From contig NZ_PDUW01000002.1 in the NCBI RefSeq assembly GCF_003545815.1, positions 558,001-622,000 on the forward strand: a DNA stretch of 64,000 bases, given 5' to 3'. The DNA is from Pusillimonas caeni (GTDB lineage: Bacteria; Pseudomonadota; Gammaproteobacteria; Burkholderiales; Burkholderiaceae_B). The translations under genes were made by a program, and so were the position numbers. Position 1 is the stretch's first letter. Every line of letters starts with the position of its first letter. Positions 35,446 through 43,337 of this stretch are shown piece after piece. The notes below the pieces were generated by a model that worked only from the letters and a program-made list of their open reading frames with translations, was not told the DNA's origin and searched no databases.

Positions 35446-36684
35446 TTGACTAGCTACAACAATGAGGCGTGGAGCGATCTGGATCTGAGCACGAACGAGC
35501 GCGAACGCCGCTGGCGCGAAGTCCGCTGGCGTATGGACCATGCGGGATTCGACGCGTTGCTGGTATGGGGAAATGAGTCGAAGTGGCAAGCGGGCCTGGC
35601 CAACAACCGATACCTGTCGGGCCGGGTGGCGCCCGGATGCATCCTGTTCCCTCTGGATGGCGAGCCGGTCATCTGGTCCGGCTTTCCCCACGACGTAACG
35701 CCCTATGGAGCATTGGCGGGAGGATGGATCTCCGATACTCGGGCGGGGCAGCAGACGACCCGGGATATCGTCAATACGCTCATCGATCGCAAGTACCAGC
35801 ATGCCAACATCGGCATCGTCGGTTTTGGGCAGACCAGGCCAAGAGTCGTTCCCGAAGCCGTGCCGTATCAGCAGTTTTCCGAAATCGAATCGGGCCTGCC
35901 GTCAGCCCGCTTCATCGATGCGGGCTGGCTGCTCGAGCAGGCGCGCCTGGTCAAGAGCGACGAAGAGATCGCCTTGCTCAGGCGGGCGGGAAAGCTGGCG
36001 AAGCAGATGGCCTTGGCGATGAAAGAGGCAGCGCGGCCGGGCGTTCGCGAATACGAAATCTATGCGGCCATGCTGGACGCATCGCTCAGCCGGGGCGGCG
36101 AGGAAGAAATGATATGGATGTCCTCCGGCGCGATACCGCCGCCGCACGGCAAGCGTCCGCCCTCTTCGGCCAGAACGCTCGAAGCCGGGGACATCGTCGT
36201 TTGCGAATATCACGCGCGCTACAAGGGCTATCTGGCGGGGGCGGAGATTTCCATTTCATTGGGCGAGCCCAAACCTGAATATCAAGCCATCCACGAGGTA
36301 TGCGTTGCATCGCAGCGCGCCGGCATTGCCGCCATGCGGCCGGGGGCCCCCTTTTCGGATGCGGTGATGGCCTTTCGCCAGCCTATCATCGATGCGGGCT
36401 TCGGCTCGGTCGAGTGCGGCCTGCACGGGCATGGGCTGGCGTCCCCCGAGTTTCCCAGCACCATGTACGGCGGAAAGGGCGGCGGGTGGAACCAGCATGC
36501 CTACGCGCGCATACCCGCGATCGATTTTAAAAAGAATATGGTGTTCGCAACCGCCTCGGACGTATTCAATCCGGATTGGGACGACAAGACCGGACTCATG
36601 CTTGGCCGCACAGTCCTGATCACCGAGGACGGGCCTGAAGAAATAACCGGGCTGCCCTTGGATGCGAAGTTGACGGTGGTTTAA
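35446..36684 (+). CDS. Creatinase-like M24 family protein lacking the metal ligands of metallopeptidases
   Basis: The 412-residue protein starts at TTG, 5 nt after AGGAGG; the nearby ATG runs into a stop after two codons. It has an N-terminal creatinase-type domain (to about residue 165) and a pita-bread domain. The usual Asp-Asp-His-Glu-Glu metal set of aminopeptidase P is not kept: the first Asp region reads CEYHARYKGYLAGAEIS and the final Glu region MLGRTVLITEDG. Instead SSGAIPPPHGKRP and AGAEIS resemble the His and Glu of creatinase, from my recollection of that enzyme. A third creatinase Glu seems replaced by Gly. It probably cleaves a non-peptide C-N bond. Confidence 0.75.
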   Translation: MTSYNNEAWSDLDLSTNERERRWREVRWRMDHAGFDALLVWGNESKWQAGLANNRYLSGRVAPGCILFPLDGEPVIWSGFPHDVTPYGALAGGWISDTRAGQQTTRDIVNTLIDRKYQHANIGIVGFGQTRPRVVPEAVPYQQFSEIESGLPSARFIDAGWLLEQARLVKSDEEIALLRRAGKLAKQMALAMKEAARPGVREYEIYAAMLDASLSRGGEEEMIWMSSGAIPPPHGKRPPSSARTLEAGDIVVCEYHARYKGYLAGAEISISLGEPKPEYQAIHEVCVASQRAGIAAMRPGAPFSDAVMAFRQPIIDAGFGSVECGLHGHGLASPEFPSTMYGGKGGGWNQHAYARIPAIDFKKNMVFATASDVFNPDWDDKTGLMLGRTVLITEDGPEEITGLPLDAKLTVV

Positions 36685-36695
36685 AGGGGACGAAC

Positions 36696-37988
36696 GTGTC
36701 TATCGATCTTTCAAGCCCGCGCTTCTTCGCCTATCCCGGCGCGGCCGCGGAAACCATTCCCTTGGCCGCGGCGGCGGGCGACCTGGTGTTCTATGGCGGC
36801 GGCGTCGCCGCGCATCCGGAAAGAGGCGTGCCCGAAGGCATTCGTCCTTTCGACGGCTATCCGAATCACTGGTCGCAGGTAAATCGCGAGTTGTGCAGTA
36901 TCTATGGAACCATGGATCAGGTGCTGGGCCAAGCGGGTTCAGACTTGCGCCAACTGCTGAAAATCAATTCCTTCCACGTGCACGAGTCTGACGTTTACGA
37001 GGCTCTTCGCATGCGCCCGGAGATCTTCGGCGAGTTTCCCCCTCCAAGCACCTTGGTCCTCGAACCCGAGCTCAGTGTGCGCGATCTGCGGGTGGCCGTG
37101 GACGGCATAGCGCTGAGATCGGCGTCGGCCTTTGCGCGCGAGGCGCTGACTACTTCGACCGACTCCGCACCCATGCCGCCGCACCAGAAAATATGGGGAA
37201 AGACCATCTATTCCAAAGCGGTGAAAGGGGGCGGCTTCATTTTTACCTCGGGCCGTACCAACAACGTCATCGGCGGAGCGACGGATTCCGAACTTCGCGG
37301 TCACCACGATTTCCCGTACCGCGGCGATCACGCGGAGACATCGTGCAGGGTGGTGTTGCAGTATCTGGAAGACGTGCTGGCTTCCTTCAAGGCGGACTTC
37401 AGCAAAGTGGTCAAGGCGGAAATCCATCTCAACGACATGACGCAGATCGCGGCGATCGAGCGTGTATGGCGAGAGATATTCGGCGACGATCCGCCGGCGC
37501 GCATCTTTATTCCGGCTACGTTTCCCACGCCCTACACCACCTTGGAAATAGAGCTGGTCGCCTTGGACCCGGAAGGGCCCTGGGACAGGGAGGCTATCGC
37601 GCTGCCGGCGCAAGCTTCGGAGCGGGTGTGCGAACCGCGCGCTATCCGGGCGGGCCCTTATGTGTTCTTCTCGGGGCTGTGCGCCACCGACTACGTCAAC
37701 GGCCTGGCGCCGGCGGCGCGCGTCGATCCCGCGCTGCCTTTTCATGAGGATCCCATGCATAAGCAGGTGGACTATGTCGCGAAGATGCTGGAAGAAGCTT
37801 GTCCGGGGGCGGTGCCTTTGCGCTGCAGGTTCATGACGCCTGAACTGGAGCGCTATGGCGTGTTTCTGGGGGCCTGGGCCAGCTCGATGGGACGTATCGC
37901 AATGCCGATCACCGCCTTCAGGACGCCGGGCCCGCTGCCTGTGCCGAGCGCCGCCTTCCAGCTCGATCTCGTAGCCTGGGCCGGCTAG
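36696..37988 (+). CDS. Triple RidA-like (YjgF/YER057c/UK114) domain protein
   Basis: This 430-residue protein contains three RidA-like segments, roughly residues 1-140, 165-290 and 300-430. The clearest is the middle one (GGFIFTSGRTNNVIGG, then FSKVVKAEIHLNDM, then ARIFIPATFPTPYTTLEIEL). RidA proteins are usually about 130 residues and form trimers, so this looks like a covalently linked trimer. RidA enzymes hydrolyse imines or enamines. The start is GTG, 5 nt after GGGGA. It is last in the TRAP/DUF1989/M24 operon and may hydrolyse an imine formed from the imported compound. Confidence 0.75.
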   Translation: MSIDLSSPRFFAYPGAAAETIPLAAAAGDLVFYGGGVAAHPERGVPEGIRPFDGYPNHWSQVNRELCSIYGTMDQVLGQAGSDLRQLLKINSFHVHESDVYEALRMRPEIFGEFPPPSTLVLEPELSVRDLRVAVDGIALRSASAFAREALTTSTDSAPMPPHQKIWGKTIYSKAVKGGGFIFTSGRTNNVIGGATDSELRGHHDFPYRGDHAETSCRVVLQYLEDVLASFKADFSKVVKAEIHLNDMTQIAAIERVWREIFGDDPPARIFIPATFPTPYTTLEIELVALDPEGPWDREAIALPAQASERVCEPRAIRAGPYVFFSGLCATDYVNGLAPAARVDPALPFHEDPMHKQVDYVAKMLEEACPGAVPLRCRFMTPELERYGVFLGAWASSMGRIAMPITAFRTPGPLPVPSAAFQLDLVAWAG

Positions 37989-38023
37989 GCCTGTCAGTGC
38001 CCGCTGCTTTGCCGGGCCGCCGC

Positions 38024-38764
38024 TTAGCCGGCCCGGGTCACCAGCCTGATGCCGGGCATGACCTCGGCGGCCAGTTCGGGGTTGCTGGTGGCGTATTCGA
38101 CGTTCATGCGGGCGATCTCGACGTGCTCTTCGCCCAGGGCCTGGGCGCGGGCGCCCTGGCCGCGCTCGATGGCCTGCACGAGGGCGTGGTGCTGCAGCTG
38201 GGCCATCTGCATGGCCCGGGTGCCTTCTTCATGCGAGGACTGCATGGGCAGCATGGCGCTGGGCGCGGCAAAGGGCTGGCCGTTCAGCATGTCCATCATG
38301 CGCTGCAGGGTGCGGTTGCCGCTGCCCTCGAGAATCAGTGCATGGAAGCGCGCATTGAGCTCCACATAGGCGGCGTAATCGTCGAAGCTCATCTGAGGTT
38401 TGTTGACGGCTTCGTCGATGTCGTCCAGGCATTCGTGCAGCTGGCGCAGCAGCTGCTTGGAGGGGCCGTTCTCGGTCAGCAGCCGGGCGGCGTAGCCTTC
38501 GAGCACGCCGCGCGTCTGGATGGCGTGCGAGACCTCGGTGGCGGTGAAGCCGCGCATGCGGTAGCCGCCGCTGGACATGGCTTCGATGAGGCCTTCGTAT
38601 TCGAGGGTGGTAAGCGCCAGGCGCACCGGCGTGCGAGAGGCTTCGAGCCTTTCGGCAAGGGGGATCTCGGCCAGGCGCTCGCCCGGAGCGAAGGCGCCTT
38701 TCAGGATGAGGTCGCGCAGCTGGATCAGTACGCGCGACTGTTGCGATTCGGCGATGGGCTTCAT
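38024..38764 (-). CDS. GntR family transcriptional regulator (FCD type)
   Basis: The 246-residue protein has a winged helix (QLRDLILKGAFAPGERLAEI, then EASRTPVRLALTTLEYEGLI) and an FCD domain with ARFHALILEGSGNRTLQRMM and MQLQHHALVQAIERG-like metal-site histidines (QLQHHALVQAIER). ATG 38764 with a GGAG site is preferred to the ATG seven codons upstream. It is divergent from the Rieske/GS-like/amidotransferase operon, which it probably represses through the inverted repeat near 38920. It converges with the RidA gene. Confidence 0.88.
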   Translation of the reverse strand: MKPIAESQQSRVLIQLRDLILKGAFAPGERLAEIPLAERLEASRTPVRLALTTLEYEGLIEAMSSGGYRMRGFTATEVSHAIQTRGVLEGYAARLLTENGPSKQLLRQLHECLDDIDEAVNKPQMSFDDYAAYVELNARFHALILEGSGNRTLQRMMDMLNGQPFAAPSAMLPMQSSHEEGTRAMQMAQLQHHALVQAIERGQGARAQALGEEHVEIARMNVEYATSNPELAAEVMPGIRLVTRAG

Positions 38765-38899
38765 GACGACTCCGTTTGCTGCCATGGATTCTACTGTACC
38801 CGGCTCATTGCATGCAATCGAGTGATTTCGTCCTAGAGTTTTCCCTAATTAGGTGTATCCGGCGCACTCCGCTCCAGAATGCCCGCCGGGTTTATTTTT

Positions 38900-38941
38900 T
38901 ATCATTAATATATTGATAATAAAGGGTATAATTTTATTATC
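38900..38941. promoter_or_regulatory. Overlapping inverted repeats and -10 box, probable GntR operator for the Rieske operon
   Basis: GATAATAAA (38915-38923) and TTTATTATC (38933-38941) are perfect 9-bp arms around a 9-nt spacer that contains TATAAT (38927-38932), a consensus -10 box. A second looser dyad, TATCA and TGATA (38900-38918), adjoins it. The whole 353-nt gap (38765-39117) shows no gene I can support. Confidence 0.6.
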
Positions 38942-39117
38942 GGCTGGCATTGATGCATGGAAGAGGCGGGTGAAGACAATTCCCAAGAATTGGCCGGCCA
39001 TTTGACAGACGACCCGGAAATCGTAAAACTGTATGCAATAGAACGGGGTGCCACATCGCTTGCGGGCGACGCACGCGGCCCCCTCGTGTTGGTCCAACCG
39101 CATTGCGAGGAGCTCCC

Positions 39118-40443
39118 ATGCTTACTGCAGAACAGAACGATTTCATGACCCGGGTGGGTCCGGACGTCCCGGCCGGCAAGCTGCTGCGCCGCTACTGGCA
39201 ACCCGTCGCCCTGGCCGAGGAACTGGACGGCCCCCGGCCGCTGAAGGCCGTCAAGCTGCTTGGGCAGGACATGGTCCTGTTCCGCGACGACAACGGCGAA
39301 TTGGGCCTGCTTGACCGGGACTGTCCGCACCGCGGCGCCGACCTGGCCTTCGGCCGCCTCGAACACGGCGGCATCCGATGTGCCTTCCATGGCTGGCTGT
39401 TCAACGTCAAGGGCCAGTGCATGGAAACCCCGGCCGAGCCGGCCAGCAGCAAGTTCCACACAACCATCCAGCAGGGCGCGTATCCGGTGGTCGAGCGCAG
39501 CGGCGTGATCTTCGCTTATCTGGGCGAAGGCGAGCCGCCCGCGTTTCCGGACATGGACTGTTTCGTGGCGCCCGGCACGCACACATTCGCCTTCAAGGGC
39601 CTGTGGGAATGCAACTGGCTGCAGGCGCTCGAGGTGGGCATCGACCCGGCGCACGCTTCGTACCTGCACCGCTTCTTCGAGGACGAAGACACCTCGGCCA
39701 GCTACGGCAAGCAGTTCCGCGGCGCATCGTCCGACTCCGAGATGGCCATCACCAAGGTGCTGCGCGAATACGGCCGCCCGACCATCAATGTGGAGCCCAC
39801 CAACTACGGCATGCGCATGACGTCGCTGCGCGAACTCAGCGAAGAGTTCACCCACGTCCGCGTCACCAATCTGGTGTTTCCGCAAGCCATCGTCATTCCC
39901 ATGAGCTCCGAAATGACGATCTCGCAATGGCACGTGCCCGTCGACGACACGCATTGCTACTGGTATGCCATTTTCACCAGCTTCACCGAGCCGGTGAACA
40001 AAGAGCAGATGCGGGCCCAGCGCCTCGAACTGTACGAGCTGCCCGGCTACACCTCGCGCAAGAACAAGAGCAACCACTACGGCTTCGACGCCAACGAGCA
40101 GATGACTGAAACCTACACGGGCATGGGGCACGACATCAACGTGCACGACCAGTGGGCGGTCGAGTCGCAGGGCCCGATCCAGGATCGCACCCGCGAGCAT
40201 CTTGCGGCCAGCGACAAATGCATCTATACCTACCGCCGCATGCTGGTCAAGGCCATCGAGGCCACGCTGGCCGGCGAGGGCAAGGCGCCGATGCTGCTCA
40301 GCGACGAAGAGGCCCGCGAGGTGACCGGCCCGGCGTCCATCGACGGCATCGGGCCGCGCAACCAGGAAAAGAACTACTGGGTGGAAGCCGATCTGAAGCG
40401 CCGCCAGGAATCCGATTGGGCATCTCAGCGGCTTAGCGCCTAA
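39118..40443 (+). CDS. Phthalate-family Rieske ring-hydroxylating oxygenase
   Basis: The 441-residue protein has Rieske ligands C69 and H71 (DCPHRGADL) and C88 and H91 (CAFHGWLFN), and the iron motif EVGIDPAHASYLH. Its length and layout match single-component oxygenases of the phthalate 4,5-dioxygenase group, which need a separate flavin/ferredoxin reductase. None is adjacent. GAGGAG precedes the ATG. It is directly followed by glutamine synthetase-like and amidotransferase-like genes, the combination known from aniline dioxygenase clusters. The substrate could therefore be a gamma-glutamylated arylamine, or the amine itself. Confidence 0.88.
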   Translation: MLTAEQNDFMTRVGPDVPAGKLLRRYWQPVALAEELDGPRPLKAVKLLGQDMVLFRDDNGELGLLDRDCPHRGADLAFGRLEHGGIRCAFHGWLFNVKGQCMETPAEPASSKFHTTIQQGAYPVVERSGVIFAYLGEGEPPAFPDMDCFVAPGTHTFAFKGLWECNWLQALEVGIDPAHASYLHRFFEDEDTSASYGKQFRGASSDSEMAITKVLREYGRPTINVEPTNYGMRMTSLRELSEEFTHVRVTNLVFPQAIVIPMSSEMTISQWHVPVDDTHCYWYAIFTSFTEPVNKEQMRAQRLELYELPGYTSRKNKSNHYGFDANEQMTETYTGMGHDINVHDQWAVESQGPIQDRTREHLAASDKCIYTYRRMLVKAIEATLAGEGKAPMLLSDEEAREVTGPASIDGIGPRNQEKNYWVEADLKRRQESDWASQRLSA

Positions 40444-40452
40444 GGACGGAAC

Positions 40453-41901
40453 ATGGCAAGTTTTGTCGAGAAGTACGACGCCTGGACGCCTGAACAGGCG
40501 GGCGCGGCGGAAGAGCTGGCGCGCCGCCTGGAGTCCGGCGAAGTGGACGTGGTGCGCTTTGCCTTTCCCGACCAGCACGGCATTTTGCGCGGCAAGACGC
40601 TGGTGGCGTCCGAGGCGGTAGGCGCCTTGCGGGGCGGGGTCAATATGACGACCACGCTGTTCGCCAAGGACACGTCCCACCTCACTGTGTTTCCGGTGTT
40701 CTCGGCGGGCGGCGGCTTCAATTTCGACGGCATGCAGGGCGCCGCCGACTTCGTCATGGTGGCCGACCCGTCCACTTTCCGCATCTTGCCGTGGTCGCCG
40801 CGTACCGGCTGGGTGCTGTGCGACGCCTATATGACCGACGGCCGCCCCGCGCCGCTGGAGACGCGCAGCATCCTGCGCCGCGCGCTGGCGGGGCTCGAGG
40901 AGCGGGGCATGGCCCTGGTGGCCGGCCTCGAAGTCGAGTTCCATGTGTTCCGGGTCGAAGACCCGAGAATGGGCCTGCATGACGGCAGCGCCCCGGGCCA
41001 GCCAGGGATTCCCCCCGAGGTTTCGCTGCTGAGCCATGGCTACCAGTATCTGACCGAACAGCGCTATGACGCCAGCGAAGAGCTCATGGAGCTGCTGCGC
41101 ACCACCATGCAGGGCCTGAAGCTGCCGGTTCATTCGATGGAGATCGAGTTCGGCCCGAGCCAGTTCGAACTCACCTTCGGACCCATGCCGGGCCTGCTGG
41201 CCGCCGACGCAATGGTGCTGGTGCGCAGCGCGGTCAAGCAGGTGTGCCAGCGCCACGGCTATCACGCCACGTTCATGTGCCGCCCGCGCATTCCGAACGT
41301 GATGTCCAGCGGCTGGCATTTGCACCAGTCGCTGTGCGATGCCGCCACCGGCCGCAATCTATTCATTCCCGAGCAGCAGGGGCAGGATCTTTCCGAGCTG
41401 GGCCGCCAGTATCTGGCCGGCCTGCTGGCCCATGCCGGCGGCGCGGCGGCCTTGTCCACGCCCACCATCAACGGCTACCGCCGCTATCGTTCATTCTCGC
41501 TGGCTCCCGACCGGGCAAGCTGGGGCCGGGACAACCGCGGCGCCATGCTGCGAGTGCTCGGCGGGGTGGGCGAGGCGGCGACCCGCATCGAGAACCGGGT
41601 GGGCGAACCCACGGCCAACCCCTATTTGTATATGGCCTCGCAGGTGTTTTCGGGGCTGGACGGCATACGCCGCAAGCTGGAGCCTTGTCCCAGCGCCGAC
41701 GTGCCTTATGAAGACACGACCGAGCCGCTGCCCCGTTCGCTGCCCGACGCCTTGCGCGCCTTGCGCCAGGACGAGTACCTGTGCGAGCAGCTGACCCCCC
41801 TGTTCGTGAACTATTACTGCCACATCAAAGAGGCCGAGCTGTCCCGTTTCAACCAGGCTGTCACCGAATGGGAGCATCGGGAGTATTTCGGCCTGTTCTG
41901 A
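40453..41901 (+). CDS. Glutamine synthetase-like gamma-glutamyl ligase
   Basis: The 482-residue protein has the glutamine synthetase catalytic fold: GLEVEFHVF and SMEIEFGPSQFELTFGP with metal-binding Glu residues, PNVMSSGWHLHQSL with the metal His, INGYRRYRSFSLAPDR, and TRIENRVGEPTANPYLYMAS with the substrate Arg. True GlnA is elsewhere in most genomes and has a different context. Catabolic paralogues ligate glutamate to amines such as aniline, isopropylamine or putrescine. The gene is 9 nt after the Rieske oxygenase and 40 nt before a glutamine amidotransferase-like gene. Confidence 0.85.
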   Translation: MASFVEKYDAWTPEQAGAAEELARRLESGEVDVVRFAFPDQHGILRGKTLVASEAVGALRGGVNMTTTLFAKDTSHLTVFPVFSAGGGFNFDGMQGAADFVMVADPSTFRILPWSPRTGWVLCDAYMTDGRPAPLETRSILRRALAGLEERGMALVAGLEVEFHVFRVEDPRMGLHDGSAPGQPGIPPEVSLLSHGYQYLTEQRYDASEELMELLRTTMQGLKLPVHSMEIEFGPSQFELTFGPMPGLLAADAMVLVRSAVKQVCQRHGYHATFMCRPRIPNVMSSGWHLHQSLCDAATGRNLFIPEQQGQDLSELGRQYLAGLLAHAGGAAALSTPTINGYRRYRSFSLAPDRASWGRDNRGAMLRVLGGVGEAATRIENRVGEPTANPYLYMASQVFSGLDGIRRKLEPCPSADVPYEDTTEPLPRSLPDALRALRQDEYLCEQLTPLFVNYYCHIKEAELSRFNQAVTEWEHREYFGLF

Positions 41902-41941
41902 CTTTTACCGGCGATTCGTCGCCCAGGGAGACACACTTTCA

Positions 41942-42655
41942 ATGAAACCCATCGCGATTTTCCAGCACACCCACGTCGGTCGGCCCGGCGCCGTCATCAC
42001 GGTATTGAACGAGCTGGGGGTCCCCTGGGTGCTGGTGCCGGTGATGGACGGCGCGCCCATTCCCGATGACCCGTCCGTCTTCAGCGGCATTATCCTGATG
42101 GGCGGCTCCATGGGGGTCAACGACGGCCTTTCCTGGATCGACGACGAGATCCGCCTGGTCGAGCGGGCCCGCCGGCAGGGCATACCGGTGGCGGGCCACT
42201 GCCTGGGCAGCCAGGTGATGGCGGCCGCCTTCGGCGGCAAGGTCGAGCGCGGGCCGTCCATGGAGATCGGCTGGCAGAACGTCGATCTGGAACCCGTTCC
42301 CGAAGCGGCCGAGTGGTTCGGCGAGGGCGCGGGCGAAGTCTTTCAGTGGCACGGCGACGCCTTCAGCCTGCCCGACGGGTCGCGCCGGCTGGCCGCCAGT
42401 GCGCAGTACCCCAACCAGGCCTTCGTGCTGGACGATCGCCATCTGGCCATGCAGTTCCATCTGGAAATGACGCCCGAACTGGTGGACGTCTACGTGCGCG
42501 CCAACGGCAAGGTGATGGACCGCGAGTTGGCCAAGGGCGCCGCCGCCGTCAATACGCGCGAAGAAATCGAGGCCGACCTGGACCGGCGCACGGCCGCCAT
42601 GCACGCCATGCTGCGCAAGGCCTATGCGCGCTGGATCCATGGTCTGAAGCATTGA
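41942..42655 (+). CDS. Class I glutamine amidotransferase-like protein (gamma-glutamyl hydrolase candidate)
   Basis: The 237-residue protein has the nucleophile elbow GHCLGSQVMA with catalytic Cys, and the downstream catalytic His in FHLEMTPE. LMGGSMGVNDG supplies the oxyanion-hole region. In aniline clusters a homologous protein hydrolyses gamma-glutamylanilide. The same role is likely here, removing glutamate from an aromatic amide or controlling its level. It is third in the Rieske/GS-like operon, with GGAGACA about 10 nt upstream. Confidence 0.85.
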   Translation: MKPIAIFQHTHVGRPGAVITVLNELGVPWVLVPVMDGAPIPDDPSVFSGIILMGGSMGVNDGLSWIDDEIRLVERARRQGIPVAGHCLGSQVMAAAFGGKVERGPSMEIGWQNVDLEPVPEAAEWFGEGAGEVFQWHGDAFSLPDGSRRLAASAQYPNQAFVLDDRHLAMQFHLEMTPELVDVYVRANGKVMDRELAKGAAAVNTREEIEADLDRRTAAMHAMLRKAYARWIHGLKH

Positions 42656-42840
42656 CCGCCGCGGGCTGGCAAGCCCGCACTCTGCAAAAATCGTGTCCCT
42701 GGGCGCGCGGATGGCGTGCGCCCGTGCCGATTTGCCCCCCTGAAAACCTTCCGGGAGGGGATAATCGACATGCTTTGTGTACTGAGCGCTGGTAATACGC
42801 GCCGCGTCGCAGTATCTTTAGGCTTCAAAGGAGACAAGAC

Positions 42841-43239
42841 ATGAACATGCAATCCGATGCCGAGCGCCGCCTGTTCGAGGCCGACGACGAGCGTTGCCGG
42901 GCCATGCTGGCCCACGATCTGGACGCCCTGGCGCGCGTGCTGGCCGACGATGTCGTCTACACGCATTCCTCGGCCGTGGTCGACACCAAAGAACAATATC
43001 TGCAGTCCCTGCGCGAGGGCCGGACCCGTTATCTGGCGGCGCAACGGCAAAGCGCCCAGGTTCGGCTGTATGGCCCAGTGGCGGTCATGCACGGCCATGT
43101 CATCATGCAGATCGAAAGCGGGGGCAAGAAAAAGGACCTCAACAACCTCTTCCAATCGGTGTGGGTCGAGCGCGACGGCCGGTGGCTGCTGGCATCGTGG
43201 GCCTCTACCGTGATTCCGCCCGAAACCAAAACTCTGTAA
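42841..43239 (+). CDS. NTF2-like / DUF4440-type protein
   Basis: The 132-residue protein has the cone-shaped NTF2-like fold, with LFEADDERCRAMLAHDLDAL, LADDVVYTHSSAVVDTKEQY and FQSVWVERDGRWLLASWAST. Such proteins can be lyases, isomerases or ligand binders and are often attached to aromatic catabolic operons. It has a strong AAGGAGACAAGAC ribosome site. The 185-nt gap before it suggests its own promoter, or a loose link to the Rieske/GS-like operon. The function is unknown. Confidence 0.8.
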   Translation: MNMQSDAERRLFEADDERCRAMLAHDLDALARVLADDVVYTHSSAVVDTKEQYLQSLREGRTRYLAAQRQSAQVRLYGPVAVMHGHVIMQIESGGKKKDLNNLFQSVWVERDGRWLLASWASTVIPPETKTL

Positions 43240-43337
43240 CCGCAGACTCGTTTCGTTGCCCCGCCGGGCTTTATGGCCGGGGCGAGACGATATATAAAGT
43301 GAACTGAACATCAGGCTCACATCAAGGAGACCCGCGT

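Noticed and set aside
35446-36684. Xaa-Pro aminopeptidase
   Set aside because: Most metal-binding residues required by that enzyme are replaced.
40453-41901. Housekeeping glutamine synthetase (GlnA)
   Set aside because: Context with an oxygenase and an amidotransferase-like hydrolase, plus the divergent N-terminal region, fits a catabolic gamma-glutamyl ligase better.
43258-43284. GC hairpin before pckG as a terminator
   Set aside because: The stem is short with a bulge and there is no T tract; it is too weak to list as a feature.
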